NCBI RefSeq assembly: GCF_030652515.1
Contig: NZ_JAUSAR010000013.1
Coordinates: forward strand, 147,094-211,093
From: Aquabacterium sp.
GTDB lineage: Bacteria > Pseudomonadota > Gammaproteobacteria > Burkholderiales > Burkholderiaceae_C
DNA: 64,000 nucleotides
Direction: 5' to 3'
Part shown: positions 27,459-35,824 of the stretch, in pieces
Layout: the number at the start of each line of letters is the position of its first letter
Position numbering within the stretch: position 1 is the stretch's first letter
Translations under genes and position numbers: made by a program
The notes under the pieces: generated by a model
Database searches by the model: none
What the model was told of the DNA's origin: nothing
What the model saw: the letters and a program-made list of their open reading frames with translations, nothing else

Positions 27459-28838
27459 TCAGATGCCGCTGGGCCCCATCCCCGGGATCCAGTTGGTGCC
27501 GGCCAGTGGCACACGCGCCATGGCCGCCGCCTCCACCGTGAGGGCTACCAAGTCTTCGGGCTCCAGGTGGTGCACGTTCTGTTTGCCGCAGGCCCGTGCC
27601 AGGGTGGTCAATTCCATCGTCAAAGTTTTCAAATAGTTCTTGAGCTGCTTGGCACCCCAGGCGGGCTCCAGGCGTTGCTCCAGCACCGCGTCTTGCGTGG
27701 TCACGCCCACGGGGCATTTGCCGGTGTGGCAGTGGTGGCAAAAGCCTGCTTGCGTGCCCAGTGCCGCGTAGTCGGCCTGCGCGCTGAGCAATTGGCCACC
27801 TTGCTGGTAGGTGTCGCGGTTGCAGCCCAATGACATCAACACGCCCTGGCCGATGGCCACGGCATCGGCGCCCAGGGCCAAGGCCTTGGCCACGTCGGCA
27901 CCCGTGCGGATGCCGCCCGACACGATCAACTGCACCTTGCCGACCATGTCCAGGTCTTCCAGCGCCGCCACGGCTTGGCGCACGGCGGCCAGCGTGGGGA
28001 TGCCCACGTGTTCTATGAAGCAGGTCTGGGTCGCCGCGGTGCCGCCTTGCATGCCGTCGACCACGATCACGTCGGCGCCCGCGTGCACGGCCAGCTTCAC
28101 ATCGTTGAAGACGCGAGTGGCGCCCACCTTCACGTAGATGGGCTTTTCCCAATCGGTGAGTTCGCGCAGTTCCTGGATCTTGATGGTGAGGTCGTCGGGG
28201 CCGGTCCAGTCGGGGTGGCGGCACGCTGATCGCTGGTCCACGCCTTCGGGCAGGGTGCGCATCTTGGCCACGCGGGGGTTGACCTTCTGGCCCAGCAGCA
28301 TGCCGCCGCCGCCGGGCTTGGCGCCCTGGCCTAGCACCACCTCGATGGCATCGGCGCGGCGCACGTCGTCGGGGTTGAAGCCGTAGCGCGAGGGCAGGCA
28401 TTGGTAGACCAGGGTCTTGGAGGACTGGCGCTCCTCCTGGGTCATGCCGCCGTCGCCCGTGGTGGTCGAGGTGCCCATGGCGGTGGCGGCCAGGCCCAAG
28501 GCTTCCTTCACATTGGCCGACAAGGCGCCGAAGCTCATGCCGGCGATGGTGATGGGCGTCTCTAACACGATGGGTTTCTTGGCGAAGCGGGTGCCCAGCA
28601 CCGTGCGGGTGCTGCACTTCTCGCGATAGCCCTCCAGCGGGTAGCGTGACAGCGAGGCGCCGAGGAAGACGAGGTCGTCGAAGTGCGGCAGTGCGCGCTT
28701 GGCGCCCAGGCCGCGGATTTCGTACAAACCGGTTTGCGAGGCGCGGTGGATGTAGTCCAGCGTGCTGCGGTCGAACAGGGCCGACTCTTCGCGTTGCAGG
28801 GGCTTGAAGGCGATGGGGTGTTCGGTGGGGGCGTTCAT
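27459..28838 (-). CDS. glxD: FMN-binding glutamate synthase-family protein (GlxD/MgsC-like)
   Basis: 459 residues resembling the FMN/synthase domain of glutamate synthase: TTTGDGGMTQEE, GQGAKPGGGGMLLGQKVN, VDGMQGGTAA and IVSGGIRTGADVAKALALGADAV. The cysteine cluster CHHCHTGKC fits an Fe-S site. With the two genes upstream it forms the split GltB set called GlxBCD in rhizobia or MgsABC (N-methylglutamate synthase) in methylamine users. It starts 3 bases after the glxC-like gene. Which amine it uses cannot be told from sequence alone. Confidence 0.85.
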   Translation of the reverse strand: MNAPTEHPIAFKPLQREESALFDRSTLDYIHRASQTGLYEIRGLGAKRALPHFDDLVFLGASLSRYPLEGYREKCSTRTVLGTRFAKKPIVLETPITIAGMSFGALSANVKEALGLAATAMGTSTTTGDGGMTQEERQSSKTLVYQCLPSRYGFNPDDVRRADAIEVVLGQGAKPGGGGMLLGQKVNPRVAKMRTLPEGVDQRSACRHPDWTGPDDLTIKIQELRELTDWEKPIYVKVGATRVFNDVKLAVHAGADVIVVDGMQGGTAATQTCFIEHVGIPTLAAVRQAVAALEDLDMVGKVQLIVSGGIRTGADVAKALALGADAVAIGQGVLMSLGCNRDTYQQGGQLLSAQADYAALGTQAGFCHHCHTGKCPVGVTTQDAVLEQRLEPAWGAKQLKNYLKTLTMELTTLARACGKQNVHHLEPEDLVALTVEAAAMARVPLAGTNWIPGMGPSGI

Positions 28839-28841
28839 GGA

Positions 28842-29531
28842 TCAGTACTCCTGCTCGGCGTCGGCGTTCCAGTGGTAAAGGCTGCGGCTGGAGGCCACGC
28901 GTTTGAACTCATGCGGGTCATGCTTGAAGCCTGCGTCTTGCAGCAGTTGCGTCAAGGCGCTGATGTCGGCGTCCAGCAAGGGCTCGATTTGCGCATCGGC
29001 GCCCAGCGACTTGATGTCGCCGCGCACGTAGATCACGGCTTCGTACAGCGAATCGCCAAGCGCATCGCCCGCGTGGCCGCAGACCACCATGCGCCCGGCT
29101 TGCGCCATGAAGCCCGAGAAGCTGCCCACCGAGCCGCCGACCACGATGTCGCCGCCCTTGAGCGAGATGCCGCAGCGCAGGCCCGCATCGCCATCGATGA
29201 CCAGCAGGCCGCCATGCGCCGAGGCGCCTGCGCTGTTGGAGGCAAAGCCCTTGATGTGGACCTTGCCGCTCATCATGTTCTCGGCCGCGCCGGTGCTGGC
29301 ACTGCCTTCGATGGTCACGTCGGCGAACTTGTTCATGCCGGCGGCGTAGTAACCCGCGTGGCCGTGGATGGTGACCTTGACTGGCGCGTTGATGCCCACG
29401 GCCAGGTTGTGCGCGCCATCGGGATTGAAGACCTCCACGTGCTGGTCGGCCAGTTCATTGGCCGGGCCGTGCAGGTGCTGGTTGAGCTGGCGCACGGTGG
29501 CGCGGCTCAAATCGAAACTCAGGCTTTCCAT
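28842..29531 (-). CDS. glxC: GltB C-terminal (GXGXG) domain protein (GlxC/MgsB-like)
   Basis: 229 residues made of the right-handed beta-helix found at the C-terminus of glutamate synthase. The glycine repeats are visible (GHAGYYAAGMN, GGDIVVGGSVGSFSGFMAQ). It is a structural or channel-lining subunit of the split synthase. The start at 29531 (MESLSFDLSR) overlaps the previous gene by 13 bases, which implies translational coupling. The longer ORF-track start lies inside that gene. Confidence 0.85.
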   Translation of the reverse strand: MESLSFDLSRATVRQLNQHLHGPANELADQHVEVFNPDGAHNLAVGINAPVKVTIHGHAGYYAAGMNKFADVTIEGSASTGAAENMMSGKVHIKGFASNSAGASAHGGLLVIDGDAGLRCGISLKGGDIVVGGSVGSFSGFMAQAGRMVVCGHAGDALGDSLYEAVIYVRGDIKSLGADAQIEPLLDADISALTQLLQDAGFKHDPHEFKRVASSRSLYHWNADAEQEY

Positions 29532-30427
29532 ACGTACATCTCCTCGGGGGCAGGCTCGAACACTTTGGCGTGCTGGATGTCGGGCAAATGGGCGAGCGAG
29601 CGGAACTCGCTGGCGATGGCCACGTAGTCGTCGGTCTCGGCGACCACGGCAGGCTTGCAGGCGAAGGGGTCGCGGATCAGGGCCAGCTCGGTGGCCGTGC
29701 CCATCAGGAACGTGTAGAAGCCGTCGAGGGCCTCGAAGCCTTTTTGCAAGGCGCCATGCAGGTCGTCGCCTTCGCGCAGGCGCCATTCCAGGAAGCGGCA
29801 AGCCGCCTCGGTGTCGTTGTCGGTCTCGAACTTGATGCCGCGTGGCTCCAACATGCGGCGGATGCCGTTGGGGTTGGACAGCGAGCCGTTGTGCACCAGG
29901 CAGAAGTCTTCACCGGCGGTGAAAGGGTGGGCTCGGTCGGGCGTGACGGCCGACTCGGTGGCCATGCGCGTGTGGCCCACCAGGTGGCTGCCGGCCAGTT
30001 GGTTGAAGCCATAGCGCGCGGCCACTTGCGAAGGCGTGCCGATGTCCTTGTAGAGGTCGATGCTGCGGCCGGCCGACAGCAAATGCAGCTTGGGGTTGAA
30101 GGCATTGACCCAGTCTTTCACCGGGTCCACATCGCCTTCGAAGGTGAGGATGGCGTGGTTGCCTTTGAGCTGCGCTGTGGCGCTGACCTTCAAGGCCTCG
30201 TTCAGCGAGCCGATCAGCACGGGCCAGTCATAGCGATCGGCCTCAGGCGTGAGGCCCGAGTAAACGCTGATCTTGCGTTGCCCTTCTGGCAAGGGTTGCG
30301 AGAACACGGCCAGTCCAGCCGAATCAGGGCCGCGCTCGGTCATGCCGATCAGCATGGGCACCATCAACTCGCCGAGCTGGCCGCGCAGCGAGGGCGTTTT
30401 CAAAAGGAGTCCGACAATTCCGCACAT
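29519..30427 (-). CDS. glxB: Class II glutamine amidotransferase (GlxB/MgsA-like)
   Basis: 302 residues starting MCGIVGLL, so that removal of Met exposes the catalytic N-terminal cysteine of Ntn amidotransferases; this fixes the start at 30427, not 30505. GHTRMATES and VHNGSLSNPNG are typical glutaminase motifs. It would release ammonia, or in MgsA methylamine from gamma-glutamylmethylamide, for the FMN subunit. The gene follows the glutamine-synthetase-like gene by 14 bases. Confidence 0.88.
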   Translation of the reverse strand: MCGIVGLLLKTPSLRGQLGELMVPMLIGMTERGPDSAGLAVFSQPLPEGQRKISVYSGLTPEADRYDWPVLIGSLNEALKVSATAQLKGNHAILTFEGDVDPVKDWVNAFNPKLHLLSAGRSIDLYKDIGTPSQVAARYGFNQLAGSHLVGHTRMATESAVTPDRAHPFTAGEDFCLVHNGSLSNPNGIRRMLEPRGIKFETDNDTEAACRFLEWRLREGDDLHGALQKGFEALDGFYTFLMGTATELALIRDPFACKPAVVAETDDYVAIASEFRSLAHLPDIQHAKVFEPAPEEMYVWKA

Positions 30428-30441
30428 TGGGGTGTTCTCTT

Positions 30442-31839
30442 TCAGAAAAATTCCAGGTAGCTCTTGATCTCCCATTCGGAGACGTGGCGCATGTACTCGA
30501 TCCACTCCATGCGCTTGAGCTTGATGAACTCGTCGGCCACGGGGCCCAAGGCCTTGCGGATCACTTTGTCGCTTTCGAGCGCATTCAAGGCCGCGTCCAG
30601 GTTCTGAGGCAAAAGGCCGATGCCTGCTGCCTTCAACTGCACCTCGCTCCAGTCGTAGAGGTTGGCGTTGCAGGGCTCGCCTGGGTCCAGCTCGCGCTCG
30701 ATGCCATCCAGGCCTGCGGCGATCACGGCGGCCGTGGCCAAGTAGGGGTTGGCGGCGCCATCTGGCAGGCGCAGTTCAAGGCGGCCCTTGGGGATGCGCA
30801 CCATGCACGAGCGGTTGTTGTCGCCGTAGCTGATGTAGGCCGGGGCCCAGGTGGCGCCGGTGAGCGAGCGGCCCACCACCAGGCGCTTGTAGGAGTTGAC
30901 GGTGGGCGCGCACAAGGCGCTCAAGGCCGGTGCGTGCGCCAGCAGGCCGCCCAGGAAGTGGTACGCCATCTTGGACAGCTCCAGCCCGCGCGGGTCGGCC
31001 TTGTCCTGGAAGAGGTTGCGCTGTTGCCCATCACCAATGGACAGGTGCATGTGCATGCCATTGCCCGGCCGGTTCGAGAAGGGCTTGGGCATGAAGGAGC
31101 AGATCAGGCCCAGCTCGTTGGCGATCTCGCTGGCGGCCATCTTGAAGAAGATGAAGTGGTCGCACGAGGTCAGGCAATCGGTGTAGGTGTAGTTCAGCTC
31201 GAACTGGCCGTTGGCGTCTTCGTGGTCGATCTGGTAGACGTCGATGCCGACCGAGCGCAGGGCGTCCGACAGGCGCTCCAGGAAGACGCGGGTGCGCGAC
31301 AGGCCCTTGTAGTCGTAGCAGGGCTTGGCCAGGCTGTCACTGGCATCGCAGGGCTCGATGCGGCCTTCGATGCCGCGCTTGAGCAGCGAGAACTCGGGCT
31401 CCAGGCCGGTGAACAAGGTCCAGCCTTTGGCGCTCAGGCGCTCGATCTGGCGGCGCAGGGTGACGCGGCTGTCGTAGTGCCAGGGCTCGCCATTGACGTG
31501 GCCTTCGCAGACGATGCGGGCCAGGCCGGGTTGCCAGGGCACCAGGCTGATGGTGGCGAGGTCGCCCACGGCCATGAAATCAGGGCCGTGCGGGTCGATG
31601 CCCACGCCCCAGATGGCGAAGCCGGCGAAGCCCGCGCCGTCCGTCATCACGGTGGGCAGGTGGGCCACGGGCACGGACTTGGCCTTGGCCACGCCGTGGA
31701 TGTCGACGAACTGGGCGAGCACGTAGCCGACGCCTTGTTCGGTGAGGTAGCGCTGGGCGTCTTGGACGTTGGTGAAGCGCTGCGGGGGCGGCAAGGTGGC
31801 CGCGTTGGCGGCGCGACCGTCGAGGGTGAGAGCGTTCAT
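30442..31839 (-). CDS. glnT: Type III glutamate-ammonia ligase (GlnT), possible gamma-glutamylmethylamide synthetase
   Basis: 465 residues of the GlnT/GmaS branch of glutamine synthetases. Motifs: [29 protein letters not shown] and the ATP/glutamate site region [16 protein letters not shown]. It ligates ammonia, or in GmaS methylamine, to glutamate. I start it at the ATG at 31839 with GGAG upstream rather than the TTG at 31857. It heads glnT-glxBCD, which mirrors gmaS-mgsABC. A 20-base direct repeat lies just upstream. GmaS and GlnT are not separable by eye. Confidence 0.85.
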   Translation of the reverse strand: MNALTLDGRAANAATLPPPQRFTNVQDAQRYLTEQGVGYVLAQFVDIHGVAKAKSVPVAHLPTVMTDGAGFAGFAIWGVGIDPHGPDFMAVGDLATISLVPWQPGLARIVCEGHVNGEPWHYDSRVTLRRQIERLSAKGWTLFTGLEPEFSLLKRGIEGRIEPCDASDSLAKPCYDYKGLSRTRVFLERLSDALRSVGIDVYQIDHEDANGQFELNYTYTDCLTSCDHFIFFKMAASEIANELGLICSFMPKPFSNRPGNGMHMHLSIGDGQQRNLFQDKADPRGLELSKMAYHFLGGLLAHAPALSALCAPTVNSYKRLVVGRSLTGATWAPAYISYGDNNRSCMVRIPKGRLELRLPDGAANPYLATAAVIAAGLDGIERELDPGEPCNANLYDWSEVQLKAAGIGLLPQNLDAALNALESDKVIRKALGPVADEFIKLKRMEWIEYMRHVSEWEIKSYLEFF

Positions 31840-31904
31840 CGGAAAGGGCTCCTGCAAGGCATCTTTGGATGAGATGACGTGGTTTGCGAAAGCCTCAGCG
31901 TTGT

Positions 31905-31942
31905 TTCTTGTAATGAATCTAATGTTCTTGTTGTGAATCTAA
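31905..31942 (-). promoter_or_regulatory. 20-bp direct repeat TTCTTG-N4-GAATCTAA x2 upstream of glnT
   Basis: On the plus strand TTCTTGTAATGAATCTAA (31905) and TTCTTGTTGTGAATCTAA (31925) are identical except for two bases and have a 20-base period, i.e. two helical turns. They fill the gap between hutG and glnT. The same core occurs in front of the ammonium transporter gene, which argues for a shared regulator. Confidence 0.65.
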
Positions 31943-31943
31943 C

Positions 31944-32774
31944 TCAGGCGCCGGATGGCGTCAAGCGAATCTGTGTGATTGCGGTGCTGATCAGGTTTTT
32001 GAGAAGTGGCTGCACCTGCAGGGCGAGGTCGGGCCGGTAGGCGAAGGGGGCGGCTTCTTCCATGTAGAGGCTCTGGCACATTTCCAACTGGATGGCGTGC
32101 ACGCCTTGCGAAGGCTGGCCGTAATGGCGGGTGATGTGGCCGCCTTTGAACCGGCCGTTGTGCACGTGGGTGAGGGTGCCGTTGGTGGGCAACTGCGCGA
32201 GCACCGCGTTGATCAAGGGCGGCGCGCAACTGCGGCCTTCAGCGGTGCCGAAGTTGAAGTCGGGCAGCTTGCCGTCGAAGAGCAGGGGCAGCACGCTGGC
32301 GATGGAATGCGCTTCCCACAGCAGGACTTGGCCGTGCAGGGCGCGCAGGCGGTCCAGCTCGGCTTGAAGGGCTTGGTGATAGGGACGCCAGTAGGTGTCC
32401 AAACGCCGTTGCACCTCGGCGGCATCGGGTTCGTGGCCGGGGGCATACAAAGGGTCGCCCCGGAAGGTTTGCGTGGGGCACAGGCCAGTGGTGGCCTGGC
32501 CGGGGTAAAGGCTTTCGCCCGTGGCGGGGCGGTTCAGGTCGATGGCGTAGCGCGAGACCTTGGCGCCCAGCACCGACACGCCCAGGTCCAAGGCGAAGTC
32601 GTAGAGGTGGTCCAGGTGCCAGTCGGTGTCGCACAGCGCGTCTGCCTCGGGCAGCAACTGCATGCGCACCTCGTCGGGCAACAAGGTGCCCAGGTGAGGG
32701 ATGGAGATCAGCAGCGGCTGTTGACCGCGCTGCAGCGTGTAGGTCGGGTGGTCGGTGATGTCGAGCTTGGTCAT
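31944..32774 (-). CDS. hutG: N-formylglutamate amidohydrolase (deformylase)
   Basis: 276 residues. It hydrolyses N-formylglutamate to glutamate and formate, the last step of one histidine-degradation route. The N-terminal SIPHLGTLLPDEV carries the metal-site histidine of the family; SRYAIDLNR, WEAHSI and GHITRHYG are further conserved stretches. The ATG at 32774 overlaps the lysR stop (ATGA), so it is coupled to the regulator. No hutH, hutU or hutI is in the window. The longer ORF-track start is inside lysR. Confidence 0.88.
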   Translation of the reverse strand: MTKLDITDHPTYTLQRGQQPLLISIPHLGTLLPDEVRMQLLPEADALCDTDWHLDHLYDFALDLGVSVLGAKVSRYAIDLNRPATGESLYPGQATTGLCPTQTFRGDPLYAPGHEPDAAEVQRRLDTYWRPYHQALQAELDRLRALHGQVLLWEAHSIASVLPLLFDGKLPDFNFGTAEGRSCAPPLINAVLAQLPTNGTLTHVHNGRFKGGHITRHYGQPSQGVHAIQLEMCQSLYMEEAAPFAYRPDLALQVQPLLKNLISTAITQIRLTPSGA

Positions 32775-33820
32775 GGCGAGGTCCGGTGCGCTGGGCTTTC
32801 GTCGTCGGGGCAGATCAGGGCCGGGCGCGGCAGGGCGGGCATGGCGCGGGCAATCGCGGGCGCGGTGTCCTGCCGGATCAACTGGCGGACCACGCGCAGC
32901 ACGTCCTGGCTCAGGCCAGGCCATTCGCCTTCGCGCGAGAGCAGGTAGAAGTCGCGCTGGCCTAGGCGGGTGGGCGGCAAGGGCAGCACGGTCACTTGGT
33001 CCAGGTACTGGCGCGATTGCCAGAGGCAAAGCGGCGTGCTGATCGCCCAGCCCAGACCGGCGGCCACCAGGCTGAGCAGGGGGTCGGTGGCGTCGAACTC
33101 GAAGCGGCGTGGCGCTCGCACGCCCAAGTGACGCAGCAGCCCATCGATCTGCTGGCCGATGACCGAGCGCTGGCTGTAGCGGATGAGGGGCAGGGCGCCG
33201 ACCAGCGTGCCCAGCTCACGCGCCGAAGTCAGTGGCATCAAGGCTTGGTCTTTGGGAAACACCAGCACCCAGGATTCAGAACAGATCAGGCGCTGCTGGA
33301 TGCGCGCGTCTTCCAGCTTCATCTCGGTGCAAATGGCCAGGTCCAGCTCGCGGCTTTGCAGTTGTGCGCTGAGGCTGGGTGTCAGGCCCGACCACATCTG
33401 GATCTGGCGCGCGGTGCCCGACAGCGCACGGATCAGTTCAGGCCCCACCGTGGCGGCGAAGGAGTCCACACAACCCAGACGAATGTGGGCAATGTCCTGC
33501 CGCGCGCTCGCCCGCACCTGTTCGTGCATCGCACGAGCCTGGATCAGCAGGTCTTGCGAGGCGGCCAGCAAAGCCCGGCCAGCGCGCGTGGGCTGGGCGG
33601 GGCGCACTTCGCGGTCGAAGAGTTGCAGCGCATAGCTGGCTTCCAGCGCCTTGACCATCTGACTGATGGCGCTCTGGCTCACCCCCAGGCGCGCGGCGGC
33701 CAGCGACATCGAGCCCGCCTCGCACACGGTGACGAAGGCGTGCAGGGTGCGCAAGTCGGGCCAAGCCGAGGCGATGGGCTCAACAGGGACGAGGGTGGCG
33801 AAGGGCGGCGCGGCGTTCAT
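32771..33820 (-). CDS. LysR family transcriptional regulator
   Basis: 349 residues. The winged helix-turn-helix lies around AAARLGVSQSAISQMVKALE and is followed by a periplasmic-binding-like effector domain. It is divergent from the FAD oxidoreductase-hutD genes and coupled to hutG, so it probably controls both directions. A TTT/AAA-flanked inverted repeat with a T-N11-A core lies between. The start at 33820 (MNAAPPF) is preferred to the TTG at 33865. Confidence 0.87.
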   Translation of the reverse strand: MNAAPPFATLVPVEPIASAWPDLRTLHAFVTVCEAGSMSLAAARLGVSQSAISQMVKALEASYALQLFDREVRPAQPTRAGRALLAASQDLLIQARAMHEQVRASARQDIAHIRLGCVDSFAATVGPELIRALSGTARQIQMWSGLTPSLSAQLQSRELDLAICTEMKLEDARIQQRLICSESWVLVFPKDQALMPLTSARELGTLVGALPLIRYSQRSVIGQQIDGLLRHLGVRAPRRFEFDATDPLLSLVAAGLGWAISTPLCLWQSRQYLDQVTVLPLPPTRLGQRDFYLLSREGEWPGLSQDVLRVVRQLIRQDTAPAIARAMPALPRPALICPDDESPAHRTSP

Positions 33821-33870
33821 GTGGACCCCATCGTGATGGCCTTGCAAGGGCTGGGTGAAGTGCAACAGAA

Positions 33871-33893
33871 AAACTTCAGCATTGAATAAGTTT
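33871..33893. promoter_or_regulatory. LysR-type box AAACTT-N11-AAGTTT
   Basis: A perfect six-base inverted repeat with an 11-base spacer and a T-N11-A core, the classic LysR recognition pattern, placed between lysR and the divergent FAD oxidoreductase gene. Confidence 0.6.
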
Positions 33894-33966
33894 CACTGAT
33901 GCAAAGGTCGGGCCAACTCCTCGCCGCTACGCTGAATCACCCCGCCAACTGAACCCCAGGACAGCC

Positions 33967-35154
33967 ATGAACAACAACTACGACGTGATCGTGATCGGGG
34001 CCGGCGTGATTGGCAGCTCAGTGGCCTATCACCTGGCTCGTTTTGGTGCGCAGCGCGTGCTGGTGCTCGACCGAACCCAGATCGGTGCGGGCACGACCTC
34101 GCAGTCCTCCGGCATCCTGCGCACCCACTACTCCGTGCGCGAGAACGTCGAGCTGGCCAAGTCCTCCTGGGCCATCTTCAAGGACCTGGCTGGCTACCTG
34201 GGTGACGAGGACGCCGCCAGCGGCCTGGTGAAATGCGGCTACCTGATCTGCGCGCCCGAAGGCCCCAAGCTGGAACCACTGCGTCAGGCCCTGGCCGGCC
34301 AGGTGGCCCAGGGCATCGAAGTGAACCTGATCAACCGTGCTCAGGCGCGTGAGTTGTTGCCCATCGCGCACTTCGACGATGCCGCTTTGATCGGACACGA
34401 GCCCGAAGCGGGTTTCGCGGACGCCTACCTGACAGCCACCAGCTTCGCCCGCGCGGCCCGGCGCCTGGGCGTCAAGATCATGGAGGGCGTGGAGGTGCAG
34501 CGGTTGCTGGTCGAGGGTGGTCAAGTGCTTGGCGTCGAAACCTCGCGTGGCACCTTCCACAGCGCCACGGTGATCAGCACGCAAAACATCTGGGCCACCG
34601 ACATCGAACGCTGGACCGGCATCCTCACGCCCGTGAGCGCCGAGCGCCACGCGGTGCTGGCCCTGGAAGGCCCGCAGCCCTACACCTTCCAGATGCCCGT
34701 GTTCAAAGACCTGGGCTCACCGGGCATGCTGTACTGCCGCAGCTATGGCGGCACGCAGATGCTGGTGAGCGAGGGCACCGTGGGCGAGACCCTGCCCGCG
34801 CCCGACAACGAGCAGGGCGACATCTCGCTGGACTACATGGTCGAGGTGGGCGAGCAAGTGGCACAGCGCTTTCTCACGTACGAGACGGCCGGCCTGGCCT
34901 CCTCATGGACCGGGGTCTACGATGTCACGCCCGACTGGAACCCGGTGCTGGGTCGCCTGCCCGATGTGAAGGGCCTGATCGTGGGCTATGGCTTCTCGGG
35001 CCATGGCTTCAAGCTGTCGCCGGGGGTTGGACGGCTGCTGGCACAAGAGGCGCTGGGCTTGCCCACCGACGTGTCGCTGGCGCCGTATGCCTTGGAGCGT
35101 TTCAGGACCGGTCATTTGCTGACGGGCTTGTACGGCAAGGGCGCGGTCTCATGA
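33967..35154 (+). CDS. FAD-dependent amine oxidoreductase (DAO family, sarcosine oxidase beta-like)
   Basis: 395 residues with an N-terminal FAD-binding motif VIVIGAGVIGSSVAYHLA and a C-terminal GYGFSGHGFKLSPGVG typical of DAO/SoxB proteins. It should oxidise a secondary amine or amino acid such as sarcosine, N-methylglutamate or proline-like compounds. No SoxD, SoxA or SoxG partners are present, so if it belongs to the N-methylglutamate pathway it works as a single subunit. Its stop overlaps the hutD start (ATGA). Confidence 0.85.
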   Translation: MNNNYDVIVIGAGVIGSSVAYHLARFGAQRVLVLDRTQIGAGTTSQSSGILRTHYSVRENVELAKSSWAIFKDLAGYLGDEDAASGLVKCGYLICAPEGPKLEPLRQALAGQVAQGIEVNLINRAQARELLPIAHFDDAALIGHEPEAGFADAYLTATSFARAARRLGVKIMEGVEVQRLLVEGGQVLGVETSRGTFHSATVISTQNIWATDIERWTGILTPVSAERHAVLALEGPQPYTFQMPVFKDLGSPGMLYCRSYGGTQMLVSEGTVGETLPAPDNEQGDISLDYMVEVGEQVAQRFLTYETAGLASSWTGVYDVTPDWNPVLGRLPDVKGLIVGYGFSGHGFKLSPGVGRLLAQEALGLPTDVSLAPYALERFRTGHLLTGLYGKGAVS

Positions 35155-35723
35155 GCAGGCTGCTTGACCTGCCGCCCGAGCCCTGGCGCAATGGGGGTGG
35201 CGTGACCCGCACCGTGGCCCGTGGCGAAGAAGACGCTGGTGGTGAATTGTGGCGCGTCAGTGCTGCCGAGATCACCACCAGCGGGGCCTTCTCGCGCTTC
35301 CCGAACATGGACCGCCAGGCCATGCTGATCGCCGGTGGCCCCTTGACCTTGGTCGTCGCCTGCACGCCGAACACCATGGCGCACGTCGGCGACACAGTGC
35401 GCTTCAGCGGCGAGGCCGACAGCGCCGTGACCTTGACCGGCCGCCCGGCGCGCTTCTGGAACGTGATGACGCGGCGTGGCGGGGTCTTTGCCGAAGTGAC
35501 GCTGATCCGCCATGAGCACGGCCCCTTGGTGCTTGAAGCATCGGCCACGTCCCGCCGCATTGTGCTGGTGTTGGCTGGTGCCTGCCAATGGGCATCGCCA
35601 GAGCAAGGCACCACCACGCACCACGAAGTGGGGGATCTTTTGCTGCCAACACCTGGCAAGCCTGGCCTCATCCAATCCGAAAGCCCCGACACCGTCCTGT
35701 TGCACACCCGCATCCAGCTATAG
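35151..35723 (+). CDS. hutD: HutD family protein
   Basis: 190 residues of the cupin-like HutD family, with the typical opening PPEPWRNGGGVTR and later WRVSAAEI and FSRFPNMDR. HutD genes sit in histidine-utilisation operons and have been proposed to limit Hut flux; the biochemical role is unsettled. It is coupled to the FAD oxidoreductase upstream. The ORF-track start at 34905 is inside that gene. Confidence 0.87.
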   Translation: MSRLLDLPPEPWRNGGGVTRTVARGEEDAGGELWRVSAAEITTSGAFSRFPNMDRQAMLIAGGPLTLVVACTPNTMAHVGDTVRFSGEADSAVTLTGRPARFWNVMTRRGGVFAEVTLIRHEHGPLVLEASATSRRIVLVLAGACQWASPEQGTTTHHEVGDLLLPTPGKPGLIQSESPDTVLLHTRIQL

Positions 35724-35739
35724 CGCAAGGAATCAAGGT

Positions 35740-35755
35740 TTCTTGAGAGGAATCT
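35740..35755 (+). promoter_or_regulatory. TTCTTG-N4-GAATCT element upstream of amt
   Basis: TTCTTGAGAGGAATCT repeats the core found twice in front of glnT, with identical spacing. It ends 1 base before the sigma-54-like promoter of the ammonium transporter gene. Confidence 0.5.
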
Positions 35756-35756
35756 T

Positions 35757-35772
35757 TGGCATGTGGATTGCA
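35757..35772 (+). promoter_or_regulatory. Sigma-54-type promoter of amt
   Basis: TGGCATG-TGGA-TTGCA matches the -24/-12 consensus TGGCACG-N4-TTGCW with one mismatch and correct GG/GC spacing. The ammonium transporter starts 52 bases downstream. This fits nitrogen-limitation control through NtrC. Confidence 0.7.
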
Positions 35773-35824
35773 TACAGCCCCTCCGCCCACGAATCACCCG
35801 GTCCCCAACCACAAGGATGTCCCC

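Noticed and set aside
26815-28617. 600-residue minus-strand frame spanning the glxD-like gene and the small membrane protein
   Set aside because: It runs through two genes with recognisable or well-formed products in other frames; the translation is low-complexity.
27459-30427. Standard glutamate synthase
   Set aside because: The three domains are separate short genes and no NADPH small subunit (gltD) is present; this fits the GlxBCD/MgsABC type.
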